A DNA stretch of 64,000 nucleotides. Source: an uncultured Paracoccaceae bacterium (GTDB lineage Bacteria > Pseudomonadota > Alphaproteobacteria > Rhodobacterales > Rhodobacteraceae). Under the pieces are notes generated by a model. The model saw only the letters and a program-made list of their open reading frames with translations. It did no database searches and was not told the DNA's origin. The position numbers were made by a program, and so were the translations under genes. This document shows, piece by piece, positions 17,876 through 29,372 of the stretch (the stretch's first letter is position 1; every line of letters starts with the position of its first letter). The stretch spans positions 248,001 through 312,000 of the forward strand of contig CANLSM010000002.1 of the NCBI GenBank assembly GCA_947493745.1. The letters are read 5' to 3'.

Positions 17876-17912
17876 GGCGCAAGACCCATCCGGGTCCAAA
17901 GAGGAGTGCGCC

Positions 17913-19034
17913 GTGACCGATCTTCAACAGACAGGCCTTGCTGAGTGGCACCGTGACAATGGTGGCAAGATGGTTCCGTTCGCCGGGTATGAAATGCCGG
18001 TGCAGTATGCGCCCGGCGTCCTCAAGGAGCATCTGCATTGCCGCGCCTCCGCCGGGCTTTTCGATGTCGGTCATATGGGGCAGGTGCGTATCACCGCCGC
18101 TGATGGAAACTACGAGACTGCGGCCAGGGCGCTTGAGGCGCTGATCCCGATGGATGTGCTGGGTTTGGGCGATGGCCGTCAGCGCTATGGGCTTTTCACC
18201 AATGATGTCGGCGGGATCGAGGACGATCTGATGTTTGCCCGCATGGGCGAGGCCCTGATGCTGGTGGTCAACGCGGCCTGCAAGGAGGCCGACATCGCCC
18301 GTCTGCAGGGCGGTATGACCGATTGCGAGGTGGAGGTTCTGGATCGTGGCCTGATCGCACTACAGGGACCGCTGGCCCATGACATTCTGCCCGGCGGCCA
18401 TCCGATGCGCGACATGCGCTTCATGGACATGATCGAGACCGAGCTTTTCGGGGCTGCCGTGACCGTTTCCCGCTCCGGCTACACCGGCGAGGACGGCTAT
18501 GAGATTTCGGTGGCACAGGAAGATGTCGTGGGGCTTTGGTCGAAACTCTGTGCGGATGAGCGCGTCATGCCAATCGGTCTCGGCGCGCGGGATTCGCTGA
18601 GGCTGGAGGCCGGGCTTTGCCTTTACGGCTCCGATCTCGACCCGACCACGACGCCGGTCGAGGCAACACTCAACTGGGCAATTCAGAAGATCCGCCGCAG
18701 CGGAGGCGCGCGTGCCGGCGGGTTTCCGGGTGCCGAGGTCATACTGGCCCAACTGGACCACGGTGCAGATCGCCGCCGCGTTGGACTTTTGCCGGAAGGG
18801 CGCGCGCCGATGCGTGGCGGAACAGCGCTCTACATGGATGACACGGGCGGCACACCCATCGGCCAGATCACATCCGGCGGCTTCGGCCCGTCCTGCGCCG
18901 CACCGGTCGCGATGGGCTATGTCCCGACGGCACAGGCATCCCCCGACACACAGATCTTTGCGGAGTTGCGTGGCAAGTACCTGCCCGTGAAAATCGCAGC
19001 GATGCCTTTCATAACCCCCGGATACAAACGTTAA
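17913..19034 (+). CDS. gcvT: Glycine cleavage system T protein (aminomethyltransferase)
   Basis: A 373-residue protein starting at GTG, preceded by AGAGGAG. Family features include [44 protein letters not shown] (folate-site aspartate region) and the C-terminal [18 protein letters not shown]. It transfers the aminomethyl carbon from lipoyl-GcvH to tetrahydrofolate, releasing ammonia. First gene of gcvT-gcvH-gcvP, controlled by the upstream glycine riboswitch. Normal length for the family. Confidence 0.96.
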   Translation: MTDLQQTGLAEWHRDNGGKMVPFAGYEMPVQYAPGVLKEHLHCRASAGLFDVGHMGQVRITAADGNYETAARALEALIPMDVLGLGDGRQRYGLFTNDVGGIEDDLMFARMGEALMLVVNAACKEADIARLQGGMTDCEVEVLDRGLIALQGPLAHDILPGGHPMRDMRFMDMIETELFGAAVTVSRSGYTGEDGYEISVAQEDVVGLWSKLCADERVMPIGLGARDSLRLEAGLCLYGSDLDPTTTPVEATLNWAIQKIRRSGGARAGGFPGAEVILAQLDHGADRRRVGLLPEGRAPMRGGTALYMDDTGGTPIGQITSGGFGPSCAAPVAMGYVPTAQASPDTQIFAELRGKYLPVKIAAMPFITPGYKR

Positions 19035-19051
19035 AGAGGAGGTCCAATCCC

Positions 19052-19414
19052 GTGATCAAATATACCGAAGAGCATGAATGGCTCAAAAAGGATGGTGCAG
19101 AGGTTATCGTCGGCATCACCGACTATGCGCAGGCCCAGCTTGGCGATCTGGTATTCGTCGAACTGCCAAGTGAGGGCATCACGGTCGCGAAAGGCGATGA
19201 GGTGGTGACGATCGAAAGCGTCAAGGCGGCCTCCGACATCATCGCGCCGCTCGATGGCGAGATCACCGAAGTGAACCCCAAGATTGTTGATGAGCCCAGT
19301 CTGGTGAATGAAGACCCGCTTGAGGATGGTTGGTTCTTCAAGATGCGTCTGGCCAATCCGTCCGATTTCGACGGGCTGATGGATGAAGATGAGTACAAGA
19401 AACTGACCGATTGA
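19052..19414 (+). CDS. gcvH: Glycine cleavage system H protein
   Basis: A 120-residue lipoyl carrier starting at GTG with GAGGAGG upstream. The lipoylated lysine is Lys58 in [10 protein letters not shown]. It shuttles the aminomethyl group between GcvP and GcvT and electrons to the L protein. It sits 17 bases after gcvT and ten before gcvP. The L protein (dihydrolipoamide dehydrogenase) is not in this window. Confidence 0.97.
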   Translation: MIKYTEEHEWLKKDGAEVIVGITDYAQAQLGDLVFVELPSEGITVAKGDEVVTIESVKAASDIIAPLDGEITEVNPKIVDEPSLVNEDPLEDGWFFKMRLANPSDFDGLMDEDEYKKLTD

Positions 19415-19424
19415 GGATTGCGCC

Positions 19425-22271
19425 ATGACCTTCTCCCCCATCGACTACCAGCCCTATGATTTCGCCAATCGCCGCCATATCGGCCCGTCGCCCGCGGAAA
19501 TGGAGGCGATGCTGGAGGTCGTGGGGGCGGAAAGTCTCGATGATCTGATTTCGCAGACCGTGCCCGACGCGATCCGGCAGGAGCAGCCGCTTGACTGGGG
19601 CCGCGCCCTGTCGGAGCAGGAAATGCTCTTCCGGATGCGCGAGGTCGCCAGGAAGAACAAGGTGCTGATCTCGCTGATCGGGCAGGGGTATTACGGCACG
19701 GTGACGCCACCGGTGATCCAGCGCAATATCTTCGAGAACCCGGCCTGGTACACTGCCTACACGCCCTATCAGCCCGAGATCAGTCAGGGGCGACTTGAGG
19801 CGCTGCTGAATTTCCAGACCATGGTCGCGGATCTGACGGCGCTTGATGTCGCCAATGCCTCGCTTCTGGACGAGGCGACAGCGGCAGCCGAGGCGATGGC
19901 GATGGCGCAACGGGCTTCGAAGTCCAAGTCCACGGCCTTCTTTGTCGATGAGAACTGTCATCCCCAGACCATCGACGTGATCCGGACCCGCGCTGAGCCG
20001 CTGGGCTGGGATGTGGTTGTGGGCAGTCCGGACGATCTCGACCCTTCTGCGGTTTTCGGCGCGATATTCCAGTATCCGGGCACATATGGAGAGGTGCGCG
20101 ATTTCTCCGATCAGATTGCGGCCTTGCAGGAAGTCGGCGCGATCTCTGTCATGGCCGCCGATCTGCTGGCCCTCACATTGTTGAAGGCGCCCGGAGAGAT
20201 GGGCGCCGATATTGCCGTCGGCTCGACCCAGCGCTTCGGCGTCCCGCTCGGCTTCGGCGGCCCGCACGCGGCCTACATGGCGTGTCGCGATGCGCTGAAA
20301 CGCTCGATGCCGGGCCGGATCGTCGGCGTGTCAATTGATGCGCGCGGCAACCGGGCCTATCGGCTCAGCCTGCAAACCCGCGAGCAGCATATCCGCCGCG
20401 AGAAGGCGACCTCGAATGTCTGCACGGCGCAGGCGCTTCTGGCGGTGATGGCGTCTATGTACGCGGTTTTTCACGGGCCTGAGGGCCTGAAGGCCATCGC
20501 GCAACGCATCCACCGCAAGACCGCACGCCTCGTGCGTGGTCTGGAAGGGCTGGGCTTCACGGTGAGGCCCGAACAGTACTTTGACACTGTGACGGTCGAG
20601 GTGGGCGCAATGCAGGGCGTGATCCTGCGCGCGGCTCGGGCGGAGGGCATCAACCTGCGCCAGATCGGATCGGACCGGATCGGCATCAGCCTTGATGAGC
20701 GCTCGCGCCCCGCAACGATCGAGGCGGTCTGGCGGGCCTTCGGCGGTGACATGAAGGACGACGACTTCTCGCCGCATTATCATCTGCCCGATGCTCTGTT
20801 GCGCAAGAGCGAGTATCTGATCCACCCGGTCTTTCACATGAACCGGGCCGAGGCCGAGATGACCCGCTACATGCGCCGTCTGGCGGATCGCGATCTTGCG
20901 CTTGATCGCGCGATGATCCCGCTCGGCTCGTGCACGATGAAGCTGAATTCCACCGCCGAGATGATGCCGGTCAGCTGGCCCGAGTTTGCCGATATCCATC
21001 CCTTCGCGCCGAGGGATCAGACCGAAGGCTACCGGATGCTGATCGACGATCTGAGCGAGAAGCTGACCCAGATTACCGGATATGACGCGATCTCAATGCA
21101 GCCCAACTCAGGTGCGCAGGGCGAATATGCGGGGCTTCTGACGATCCGCCGCTATCATGCGGCAAATGGGGCGGCGCATCGCAATATCTGTCTGATCCCC
21201 ACCTCCGCCCACGGCACCAACCCGGCGTCTGCCCAGATGGTCGGCATGAAGGTTGTTGTGGTTGCGGCGACCGAGAAGGGCGATATCGATCTCGAGGATT
21301 TCCGCGCCAAGGCGGAGGCAAATGCCGAAAATCTTGCAGCCTGCATGATCACCTACCCCTCGACCCACGGTGTCTTTGAGGAAACCGTGCGGGAGGTCTG
21401 CGAGATCACCCACAGGCATGGCGGGCAGGTCTATCTTGATGGTGCCAATCTGAACGCAATGGTGGGTATTGCGCAACCGGGCCGTATCGGTGCGGATGTG
21501 AGCCACCTCAACCTGCACAAGACCTTCTGCATTCCTCATGGCGGAGGCGGTCCGGGAATGGGCCCCATCGGTGTGCGGGCGCATCTGGAGCCACATCTCC
21601 CGGGGCATTGGTGCGAGGGAACGGACGGCGCAGTATCCGCCGCACCCTTCGGATCGCCCTCTCTCCTGCCGATTTCCTGGGCCTACTGTCTTCTGATGGG
21701 TGGCGCGGGCCTCACACAGGCCACCAAGGTCGCGATCCTGAACGCCAACTACATCGCCAAGCGGCTCTCGGGTGCGTATGCGATACTTTACTCAAACGCG
21801 GCCGGTCATGTCGCACATGAGTGCATCATCGATACCAGACCCTTGAAGGAAAGCGCCGGAGTGACCGTTGATGATGTTGCCAAACGTCTTGTCGACAGTG
21901 GCTTCCATGCTCCGACAATGAGCTGGCCTGTCGCGGGCACCCTGATGATCGAGCCGACAGAGTCCGAGCCAAAGACCGAGCTTGATCGATTCATTGCAGC
22001 GATGCTGTCCATCAGAACCGAGGCGCAAGCCATCGAGGATGGCGAGATGGATGCGGAGAACAATCCGCTGCGTCGTGCACCTCATACCATGGAAGACCTG
22101 GTTGGTGACTGGGACAGGCCTTATTCCCGCGAGGTCGCCTGCTTTCCGCCCGGTGCATTCCGGGTCGACAAGTACTGGGCACCGGTCAATCGCGTCGACA
22201 ATGCCTATGGCGACCGCAACCTCGTTTGCTCCTGCCCTCCGGTGGAGAGCTACATGGATGCCGCCGAGTAG
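19425..22271 (+). CDS. gcvP: Glycine dehydrogenase (decarboxylating), P protein
   Basis: A 948-residue single-chain P protein containing both the N-terminal (P1) and C-terminal (P2) halves that are separate in many bacteria. The N-terminus has the typical [15 protein letters not shown]. The PLP lysine is about Lys699 in HLNLHKTFC, followed by the glycine-rich [12 protein letters not shown]. It decarboxylates glycine and loads the aminomethyl group onto GcvH. An inverted repeat that can form a strong hairpin follows the stop by 18 bases and is the likely transcription end. Confidence 0.97.
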   Translation: MTFSPIDYQPYDFANRRHIGPSPAEMEAMLEVVGAESLDDLISQTVPDAIRQEQPLDWGRALSEQEMLFRMREVARKNKVLISLIGQGYYGTVTPPVIQRNIFENPAWYTAYTPYQPEISQGRLEALLNFQTMVADLTALDVANASLLDEATAAAEAMAMAQRASKSKSTAFFVDENCHPQTIDVIRTRAEPLGWDVVVGSPDDLDPSAVFGAIFQYPGTYGEVRDFSDQIAALQEVGAISVMAADLLALTLLKAPGEMGADIAVGSTQRFGVPLGFGGPHAAYMACRDALKRSMPGRIVGVSIDARGNRAYRLSLQTREQHIRREKATSNVCTAQALLAVMASMYAVFHGPEGLKAIAQRIHRKTARLVRGLEGLGFTVRPEQYFDTVTVEVGAMQGVILRAARAEGINLRQIGSDRIGISLDERSRPATIEAVWRAFGGDMKDDDFSPHYHLPDALLRKSEYLIHPVFHMNRAEAEMTRYMRRLADRDLALDRAMIPLGSCTMKLNSTAEMMPVSWPEFADIHPFAPRDQTEGYRMLIDDLSEKLTQITGYDAISMQPNSGAQGEYAGLLTIRRYHAANGAAHRNICLIPTSAHGTNPASAQMVGMKVVVVAATEKGDIDLEDFRAKAEANAENLAACMITYPSTHGVFEETVREVCEITHRHGGQVYLDGANLNAMVGIAQPGRIGADVSHLNLHKTFCIPHGGGGPGMGPIGVRAHLEPHLPGHWCEGTDGAVSAAPFGSPSLLPISWAYCLLMGGAGLTQATKVAILNANYIAKRLSGAYAILYSNAAGHVAHECIIDTRPLKESAGVTVDDVAKRLVDSGFHAPTMSWPVAGTLMIEPTESEPKTELDRFIAAMLSIRTEAQAIEDGEMDAENNPLRRAPHTMEDLVGDWDRPYSREVACFPPGAFRVDKYWAPVNRVDNAYGDRNLVCSCPPVESYMDAAE

Positions 22272-22289
22272 CGGACAAAAGAGACCAAT

Positions 22290-22381
22290 GCCTCCGGCGG
22301 GGATATTTGGCGAAAGATGAAGGGCGGCTTTCGGAGAGCTGGTCTTTATTTCTTCTTGGTCAAAATATCCCCGCCGGAGGC
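22290..22381. repeat. Dispersed palindromic repeat, paired copy B (possible terminator)
   Basis: The left arm GCCTCCGGCGGGGATATTT (22290-22308) and the right arm, its exact 19-base reverse complement (22363-22381), flank a 54-base loop that holds an inner hairpin (CGAAAG ... CTTTCG). The unit is the same as at 63200-63271, with a 20-base longer centre. It starts 18 bases after the gcvP stop. The folded RNA would be a very stable stem, suggesting a role in 3-prime end formation or protection. Confidence 0.88.
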
Positions 22382-22471
22382 ATTTGCGGCATTTCGGCAG
22401 GCCTGCAATTGCCGTTCCGGGCAGGGTCTGCCGCATAGGAAAAATGCGGCACAAAATAACTGCCTGCCGAG

Positions 22472-22500
22472 TTGACCTTCGCGACTGCGAAATGTAGTCA
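22472..22500 (+). promoter_or_regulatory. Candidate promoter of the nuo operon
   Basis: TTGACC at 22472-22477 and TAGTCA at 22495-22500, spaced by 17 bases, lie upstream of nuoA. A hairpin GGTGT ... ACACC (22516-22533) falls in the resulting leader. The -10 element is weak. Confidence 0.45.
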
Positions 22501-22562
22501 AGTCCAGACGCGGTTGGTGTGATGGTTAACACCGGACCTGCCTGGCGGAAGGAGGCTTCATC

Positions 22563-23452
<890 letters not shown>

Positions 23453-23461
23453 GATATCTCC

Positions 23462-24067
23462 ATGAGCCAAGCCCTTATCGAACTCAGCGAAATGATCGGA
23501 GCGCGCCATGAGGACGCGCTCATTTCGGCCGAGGTGAAGAATGATGAATTGGCCTTGACGGTGACGACCGCCGCGATTGTGCCCTTCATCCAGTTTCTCA
23601 AGACCGACGGATCCTGCGAGTTCACGACGCTGATCGACATCACGGCGGTGGACTACCCCGAACGGTCCAAGCGGTTCGAGATGGTCTACCATTTTCTGTC
23701 GATGACCCAGAACCAGCGCGTTCGGATCAAGGTCCCGATCCGCGAGGACGAGATCGTGCCGTCGATCGTGGAGTTGTTCCCGGCGGCCAACTGGTATGAG
23801 CGTGAAGTCTTTGACATGTACGGCATCCTGTTCTCCGGCCACCCTGACTTGCGCCGTATCCTCACTGACTACGGGTTCAGAGGTCATCCCCTGCGCAAGG
23901 ACTTCCCGACCACGGGCTATGTCGAGGTGCGCTATGACGAGGTGGAGAAGCGCGTCGTATACGAGCCTGTGCAACTGACGCAGGACTATCGCCAGTTTGA
24001 TTTCATGTCGCCATGGGAAGGGGCCGAATACATCCTGCCGGGCGACGAGAAGAAGGAGGAGGCGTGA
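23462..24067 (+). CDS. nuoC: NADH-quinone oxidoreductase subunit C
   Basis: A 201-residue 30-kDa subunit of the peripheral arm. Recognised by [14 protein letters not shown], the segment [23 protein letters not shown] and the C-terminal [20 protein letters not shown], which are highly conserved in Nqo5/NuoC. It is a separate gene here, not fused to nuoD as in E. coli. Stop and nuoD start overlap by one base. Confidence 0.97.
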   Translation: MSQALIELSEMIGARHEDALISAEVKNDELALTVTTAAIVPFIQFLKTDGSCEFTTLIDITAVDYPERSKRFEMVYHFLSMTQNQRVRIKVPIREDEIVPSIVELFPAANWYEREVFDMYGILFSGHPDLRRILTDYGFRGHPLRKDFPTTGYVEVRYDEVEKRVVYEPVQLTQDYRQFDFMSPWEGAEYILPGDEKKEEA

Positions 24068-25278
24068 TGGACGGCTCCCGCAATGACGTGCTCTCGGGCG
24101 AGCAGAAGATCCGGAATTTCAACATCAATTTCGGCCCGCAGCATCCGGCGGCCCATGGTGTGCTCCGTATGGTGCTTGAGCTGGATGGCGAGATTGTCGA
24201 GCGGGCCGATCCGCATATCGGCCTGCTGCATCGCGGCACCGAGAAGCTGATGGAGAGCCGCACCTACCTGCAGAACCTGCCCTATTTCGACCGGCTCGAT
24301 TACGTAAGCCCGATGAATCAGGAACATGCCTGGTGTCTGGCGATCGAGCGGCTGACGGACACGGAAGTGCCGCGCCGCGCCCAATTGATCCGGGTGCTGT
24401 TCTGCGAAATCGGTCGGGTGCTCAATCATCTGCTCAATGTGACGACGCAGGCCATGGATGTGGGCGCGCTGACACCTCCGCTCTGGGGGTTCGAGGAGCG
24501 CGAGAAGCTGATGGTCTTCTATGAGCGGGCTTGCGGCGCGCGTCTTCACGCCGCCTATTTCCGGCCCGGCGGTGTGCATCAGGACCTGCCACAGGATCTG
24601 ATCGACGACATCTTCCAGTGGTCCGAGGAGTTTCCAGCGGCGCTGGATGATATCTCGGGACTTCTGACGGAAAACCGCATTTTCAAGCAGCGCAATGTGG
24701 ATATCGCCATCGTGTCCAAGCAGGAGGCCCTCGACTGGGGCTTCTCCGGTGTCATGGTGCGCGGCTCGGGCATGGCCTGGGATCTACGCCGGGCGCAGCC
24801 TTATGAGTGCTATGACGAGTTTGATTTCCGCATTCCCGTGGGCAAGAACGGCGACTGCTATGACCGCTATCTCTGCCGCATGGAAGAGATGCGCGAGAGT
24901 GTGAAGATCATCCGTCAGGCCATCGAGAAACTCGATGCCTGCAAGGGGCAGGACGTCCTCGTGCGCGGCAAGCTGGCACCACCGACCCGCGCCAATATGA
25001 AGACCTCGATGGAGGCACTCATCCATCACTTCAAGCTTTACACCGAAGGCTTCCATGTGCCCGAGGGCGAGATCTACGCTGCCGTTGAGGCGCCCAAGGG
25101 CGAGTTCGGCGTCTACCTCGTGGCCGACGGGACCAACAAGCCCTACAAGGCCAAGCTGCGCGCGCCGGGCTACCCGCATCTCGCGGCAATGGATCATCTC
25201 TGCCGGGGGCATCAGTTGGCTGATGTGAGTGCTGTTCTGGGCTCGCTCGATATCGTGTTTGGTGAGGTGGATCGGTAG
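24067..25278 (+). CDS. nuoD: NADH-quinone oxidoreductase subunit D
   Basis: A 403-residue 49-kDa subunit that forms the quinone pocket with Nuo[19 protein letters not shown] holds the histidine near the quinone head group; [26 protein letters not shown] and the C-terminal [13 protein letters not shown] are family hallmarks. The ATG at 24067 (MDGSRND) overlaps the nuoC stop; the longer frame from 24013 lies inside nuoC. Confidence 0.97.
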   Translation: MDGSRNDVLSGEQKIRNFNINFGPQHPAAHGVLRMVLELDGEIVERADPHIGLLHRGTEKLMESRTYLQNLPYFDRLDYVSPMNQEHAWCLAIERLTDTEVPRRAQLIRVLFCEIGRVLNHLLNVTTQAMDVGALTPPLWGFEEREKLMVFYERACGARLHAAYFRPGGVHQDLPQDLIDDIFQWSEEFPAALDDISGLLTENRIFKQRNVDIAIVSKQEALDWGFSGVMVRGSGMAWDLRRAQPYECYDEFDFRIPVGKNGDCYDRYLCRMEEMRESVKIIRQAIEKLDACKGQDVLVRGKLAPPTRANMKTSMEALIHHFKLYTEGFHVPEGEIYAAVEAPKGEFGVYLVADGTNKPYKAKLRAPGYPHLAAMDHLCRGHQLADVSAVLGSLDIVFGEVDR

Positions 25279-25434
25279 ATGAGTGTCTATATCGACATAT
25301 GGACAATCGTAGTCGGCGCGCTTTGCGGTGCAGGCGCAATATATGGCGCGCGCGGACGCAACAAGCTGATCTCCGGGGCCCTGATCGGTGCCGCGATTGC
25401 CTTTGTTCTGGGACTTCTGAGAGGATTTGTCTGA
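25279..25434 (+). CDS. Small membrane protein between nuoD and nuoE
   Basis: A 51-residue ORF beginning MSVYIDIWTIVVGALCGAGA directly at the nuoD stop (ATG is the next codon) and ending three bases before nuoE. It has two short hydrophobic helices separated by a basic turn (RGRNKL). No family is recognised. Exact packing between two complex I genes and protein-like content support a real gene; it could be an accessory subunit or assembly peptide. Confidence 0.65.
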   Translation: MSVYIDIWTIVVGALCGAGAIYGARGRNKLISGALIGAAIAFVLGLLRGFV

Positions 25435-25437
25435 ACC

Positions 25438-26538
25438 ATGCTCCGCCGTCTTCACCCCGAACAGCCCGACAGTTTTGCCTTCACGCCCGCCAATCGGGCC
25501 TGGGCGGAGGCACAGCTTCAGAAATATCCCGAAGGGCGGCAGGCCTCTGCCGTGATCCCTCTTCTGTGGCGCGCGCAGGAGCAGGAGGGTTGGGTTACCA
25601 AGCCTGCGATTGAAGCGATTGCCGATATGCTCGGTCTGGCGAAGATCCGAGTGATCGAGGTTGCCTCCTTCTACTTCATGTTTCAACTACAACCGGTTGG
25701 CAGTGTTGCACATATTCAGGTCTGCGGCACCACATCCTGCATGATCTGCGGGGCCGAGGATCTGATTGCCGTCTGCCGTGACCGGATCGCGCCGAACCCG
25801 CACGAGATCAGCGGGGATGGCAAATTCTCCTGGGAAGAGGTGGAGTGCCTGGGCGCATGCTCGAATGCGCCGATGGCGCAGATCGGCAAGGACTACTACG
25901 AAGATCTGACGGAGGAAAACTTCGGCAGTCTTCTTGATGCATTCGCGCGGGGCGAGGTGCCGAAACCGGGACCCCAGAACGGGCGCTTCGCGTCGGAGCC
26001 GCTTGGCGGGCTGACATCGCTCACGGAATTTGCAGGCGGCCATCCGACCAATGCGTCGGTCGACCTGGCCGAAACCTATGGCGATACGATCAAGCGGATC
26101 ACAGGCGATGAGGTGGCCGTGAAGGCCGCAAAACCTGCAAAGGTCACCAAATCCGCCAAGCCAGCGAAATCACTGGATGCCGCCAAGGTCGAGGCCGGCA
26201 AGGTCGCACGTCCCAAGGTTGACAAGAAAGTCGAGGCAGAGCGCGAGGCCGTGGCCGAAAGCACCGGAACCAAACCATCGACCCTGAGCGCTGCGCGCGA
26301 AGGTGGCCCGGATGATCTCAAGAAAATCAGGGGTGTCGGGCCGAAGCTGGAAAAGCTGCTGCACAGTCTCGGGTTTTATCATTTTGATCAGATCGCGGCG
26401 TGGAGCGCGGATGAAGTGGACTGGGTTGATCAGAATCTGGAAGGTTTCAAGGGGCGCGTGTCTCGTGATACGTGGGTAGAGCAGGCCGGAATTCTGGCGC
26501 AAGGCGGAGAGACCGAATTCTCTCGCAAAGTCAAATAG
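25438..26538 (+). CDS. nuoE: NADH-quinone oxidoreductase subunit E with C-terminal helix-hairpin-helix extension
   Basis: A 366-residue protein. Residues 1 to about 200 are a normal NuoE/Nqo2 (thioredoxin-like) with 2Fe-2S cluster N1a cysteines in [10 protein letters not shown] and [10 protein letters not shown] Lys/Ala-rich linker (about 220-285) is followed by a domain at about 291-366 containing [23 protein letters not shown], a helix-hairpin-helix-like motif, and ending in [11 protein letters not shown]. The extension makes the protein at least 120 residues longer than typical NuoE. The same domain ends the next gene product. Function of the tail is unknown; assembly or nucleic-acid/protein binding are possible. 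Confidence 0.93.
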   Translation: MLRRLHPEQPDSFAFTPANRAWAEAQLQKYPEGRQASAVIPLLWRAQEQEGWVTKPAIEAIADMLGLAKIRVIEVASFYFMFQLQPVGSVAHIQVCGTTSCMICGAEDLIAVCRDRIAPNPHEISGDGKFSWEEVECLGACSNAPMAQIGKDYYEDLTEENFGSLLDAFARGEVPKPGPQNGRFASEPLGGLTSLTEFAGGHPTNASVDLAETYGDTIKRITGDEVAVKAAKPAKVTKSAKPAKSLDAAKVEAGKVARPKVDKKVEAEREAVAESTGTKPSTLSAAREGGPDDLKKIRGVGPKLEKLLHSLGFYHFDQIAAWSADEVDWVDQNLEGFKGRVSRDTWVEQAGILAQGGETEFSRKVK

Positions 26539-26575
26539 GGTGACCGTAACGGATCACCGAACAGGGAGACTTTGA

Positions 26576-27409
26576 ATGAGCTACTCGAACGAGAAATACA
26601 GTGACAACAAGTTCTGCACCATGGTCTGTTGGCTGATCGCGGCCCTTCTTGGTGTTGTCAGTGCGATTGTGCTGGCATGGTTTGCGGGATTTGGCGCCCT
26701 TGATGCCATTTTCTTCGGTCTGGTGATTTTCGGTCTTGGCGGGTTTTTCCTGTCGAAGTTCATCTGCGGCGCCGTTGTCCCGCATGGTCGGGTTGATGAG
26801 CCAAGTCTTCAATCGGCGCCTGCTGCGGCAGCACCGGCGCCAACCGCAACTCCGGCGGCAGAGGCGGAGCCTGTTTCAGAGCCCGTCGCAGAAGCTGAAC
26901 CGGCGCTGGAGGAGCCTGCTGCGGATCCGGCGCCGTCCCCCGCTGCTCCAGCCGTGAAAGCCAGCACGCCGCTTGCCGGTGAGGCGGAACTGGCAAGCCG
27001 CAAGGGCAGTTGGAAGTATGAGGGCGAGGCGAAGGCCGATGCTCCCGCACCGGCCCCCAAGACGGAACCGGCAGCGTCCGAGGATTATGACAAGGACGGC
27101 ATTGTCGAGGGCAAGGACGAAGGCACCAAGCCTGCCACGCTTGACGGACCGCGCAACGGCAAGGCCGACAACCTTAAGGAAATCAAAGGTGTCGGACCGA
27201 AAATGGAGAAGCTGCTGAATTCGCTCGGCTTCTACCACTTCGATCAGGTCGCAGGGTGGAGCGCTGATGAGGTGGCCTGGGTCGATGCCAATCTCGAAGG
27301 GTTCAAGGGCCGGGTCAGCCGCGACAAATGGGTTGATCAGGCCAAAATTCTCGCCTCCGGCGGCGAGACGGAGTTTTCAAAACGGGTCGAGGACGGAGAC
27401 GTCTACTGA
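26576..27409 (+). CDS. Membrane protein with NuoE-tail-like C-terminal domain
   Basis: A 277-residue protein. Residues about 15-65 hold two hydrophobic helices (WLIAALLGVVSAIVLAWF and FFGLVIFGLGGFFLS). A long Ala/Pro/Glu-rich linker (about 80-190) follows, and residues about 198-277 repeat the NuoE tail: [40 protein letters not shown]. By hand count about 58 of 75 aligned positions match the NuoE tail. It may tether the same partner at the membrane. It lies between nuoE and nuoF and is probably cotranscribed. Confidence 0.82.
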   Translation: MSYSNEKYSDNKFCTMVCWLIAALLGVVSAIVLAWFAGFGALDAIFFGLVIFGLGGFFLSKFICGAVVPHGRVDEPSLQSAPAAAAPAPTATPAAEAEPVSEPVAEAEPALEEPAADPAPSPAAPAVKASTPLAGEAELASRKGSWKYEGEAKADAPAPAPKTEPAASEDYDKDGIVEGKDEGTKPATLDGPRNGKADNLKEIKGVGPKMEKLLNSLGFYHFDQVAGWSADEVAWVDANLEGFKGRVSRDKWVDQAKILASGGETEFSKRVEDGDVY

Positions 27410-27465
27410 CCCAACCGATTGGGCGCGATCTTGTCCGCGCCTGACCAGTACAAGGGTAGCACAAC

Positions 27466-27687
27466 GTGGCTCAAGCCAGCGAAGACAGCCAGCGGCGCCA
27501 GCTTCGGCAAGCCTCCATCGTGATGGGGGTTGCTGCTGTTTTGTGGCTTGGCGGTCTGGCGCTCGGCGGCCGACTTGGTCTCTCGCCGCGTTTTGCCATT
27601 CTTCTCGATCTCGCCGCAATGGCCGCGTTCCTCTGGGCGCTGGTCGTATTTTTCAAGGTCTGGCGTGCGCGCCAGAACGAGGGATAG
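27466..27687 (+). CDS. DUF5337-like small membrane protein
   Basis: A 73-residue protein from GTG 27466, with a charged N-terminus ([10 protein letters not shown]) and two hydrophobic helices ([18 protein letters not shown] and [20 protein letters not shown]), ending in a basic tail. Its location just before nuoF and its layout match DUF5337 proteins of Rhodobacteraceae; the assignment is from memory of that context. Role unknown. Confidence 0.72.
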   Translation: MAQASEDSQRRQLRQASIVMGVAAVLWLGGLALGGRLGLSPRFAILLDLAAMAAFLWALVVFFKVWRARQNEG

Positions 27688-27691
27688 CCTG

Positions 27692-28990
27692 ATGCTCGCT
27701 GACAAAGACCGTATCTTCACCAACCTCTACGGGATGCATGACCGCTCGCTGAAAGGCGCGCAGGCACGCGGACATTGGGATGGCACGGCCAAGATCATCC
27801 AGGAAGGTCGCGATGTCATTGTCGAGAAGATGAAGGCGTCGGGTCTGCGCGGGCGCGGCGGGGCAGGCTTCCCGACGGGCCTCAAATGGTCCTTCATGCC
27901 CAAGGAAAGCGATGGTCGTCCTTCCTATCTGGTGGTCAATGCGGATGAGAGCGAGCCCGGGACCTGCAAGGATCGCGAGATCATGCGCCATGATCCGCAC
28001 ACGCTGATCGAGGGCTGTCTGATCGCCAGCTTCGCCATGGGCGCGCATGCCTGCTATATCTACCTGCGTGGCGAGTATATTCGCGAACGTGAAGCGCTCC
28101 AGATCGCCATCGACGAATGCTATGAGGCGGGTCTTCTCGGTCCGAACGCAGCCAAATCCGGCTGGGATTTCGACATCTATCTGCATCATGGTGCGGGTGC
28201 CTATATCTGCGGTGAGGAAACCGCGCTTCTTGAAAGCCTTGAAGGCCGCAAGGGAATGCCACGCCTCAAGCCGCCATTCCCGGCCAATACCGGCCTCTAT
28301 GGCTGCCCCACGACGGTGAACAATGTCGAGAGCATCGCGGTGGTCCCGACCATCCTGCGCCGGGGCGCCGACTGGTTCGCGGGCTTCGGGCGGCCCAACA
28401 ACGCGGGCACCAAGGTTTTCGCGATCTCGGGCCATGTGAACAGCCCCTGCGTGGTGGAAGAGGCGATGTCGATCACCCTGCGTGAGCTGCTCGACCGCCA
28501 TTGCGGCGGCGTGCGCGGCGGCTGGGACAATATCAAGGCGGTGATCCCCGGCGGCTCGTCCGTGCCGTGCCTTCCAAGGGACCTCTGTGACGAGGCGATC
28601 ATGGATTTCGACTGGCTGCGCGAGCAACGCTCGGGCCTTGGCACCGCAGCCGTCATCGTGATGGACCAGAGTACCGACATCATCAAGGCGATCTGGCGGC
28701 TGTCGGCGTTCTACAAGCATGAAAGCTGCGGTCAGTGCACGCCGTGCCGTGAAGGCACGGGCTGGATGATGCGGGTCATGGACCGCCTGGTGCGCGGCGA
28801 GGCGGAGGTCGAGGAGATCGACATGCTGCTCGACGTCACAAAACAGGTCGAGGGCCACACAATCTGTGCGCTGGGCGATGCGGCCGCCTGGCCGATCCAG
28901 GGCCTGATCCGCCATTTCCGCGACGAGATCGAGGATCGGATCAAGGCAAAGCGCACAGGCCGCGTAAGTGCCGCCGTGGCGGCGGAATAG
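27692..28990 (+). CDS. nuoF: NADH-quinone oxidoreductase subunit F
   Basis: A 432-residue 51-kDa subunit that binds NADH, FMN and the N3 4Fe-4S cluster. [14 protein letters not shown] is the NADH/FMN glycine-rich region; [19 protein letters not shown] is the FMN segment; cluster cysteines lie in [14 protein letters not shown] with a fourth in [14 protein letters not shown]. The ATG at 27692 sits four bases after the previous stop; a frame running upstream from 27530 is inside that gene. Confidence 0.97.
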   Translation: MLADKDRIFTNLYGMHDRSLKGAQARGHWDGTAKIIQEGRDVIVEKMKASGLRGRGGAGFPTGLKWSFMPKESDGRPSYLVVNADESEPGTCKDREIMRHDPHTLIEGCLIASFAMGAHACYIYLRGEYIREREALQIAIDECYEAGLLGPNAAKSGWDFDIYLHHGAGAYICGEETALLESLEGRKGMPRLKPPFPANTGLYGCPTTVNNVESIAVVPTILRRGADWFAGFGRPNNAGTKVFAISGHVNSPCVVEEAMSITLRELLDRHCGGVRGGWDNIKAVIPGGSSVPCLPRDLCDEAIMDFDWLREQRSGLGTAAVIVMDQSTDIIKAIWRLSAFYKHESCGQCTPCREGTGWMMRVMDRLVRGEAEVEEIDMLLDVTKQVEGHTICALGDAAAWPIQGLIRHFRDEIEDRIKAKRTGRVSAAVAAE

Positions 28991-29048
28991 GCCTGCGGAT
29001 GAACCATCATCTCGCCAATTTCACGAAACAGCCGCAGGGTGATTGGAT

Positions 29049-29372
29049 ATGATCGACGGTCCTCTTCTCTGGTTTACGGCTGCCATGGGCATCATCGTGC
29101 CCTTGGCGGTTTCGCTGTCGATCATGGGAATATTCCTGCGCTCGGGTCACGGGGCAGGCTGGGCTGTGCTGTCCTTCGTCCCGATGATCGTTTCGCTGGC
29201 CGTGACCATCGGCGGTCCGATTGCGATGGGGCTGGGATTAATCAGCTCAAGCACCTTTATCATGATGACGCAGCTTGGTGGTTTGCCGCTGGTTATCATC
29301 ATGGGCCTTCTGGCGCTCAAAAGCTGGCCCGTCCTGGACCGTGTGAAGCGAACAGAGGAGGCTTTCCAATGA
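29049..29372 (+). CDS. Small membrane protein, similar to the product at 29857
   Basis: A 107-residue protein with three or four hydrophobic helices starting MIDGPLLWFTAAMG. Ribosome site AGGGTGA supports ATG 29049 over the in-frame TTG at 29043. The segments FLRSGHGAGW and LLALKSWPV have counterparts (FSRTGHGIGW and IVAFKAWPM) in the protein two genes downstream, so the two look paralogous. It overlaps the DUF3291 gene by four bases (ATGA). Family and function unknown. Confidence 0.7.
   Translation: MIDGPLLWFTAAMGIIVPLAVSLSIMGIFLRSGHGAGWAVLSFVPMIVSLAVTIGGPIAMGLGLISSSTFIMMTQLGGLPLVIIMGLLALKSWPVLDRVKRTEEAFQ

Noticed and set aside
19338-20267. 309-codon minus-strand ORF opposite gcvP
   Set aside because: It is fully antisense to a conserved gene, with His/Arg/Gly-rich composition typical of shadow frames.
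22516-22533. Hairpin in the nuoA leader as a riboswitch
   Set aside because: It is a single five-base-pair stem with no conserved aptamer core.
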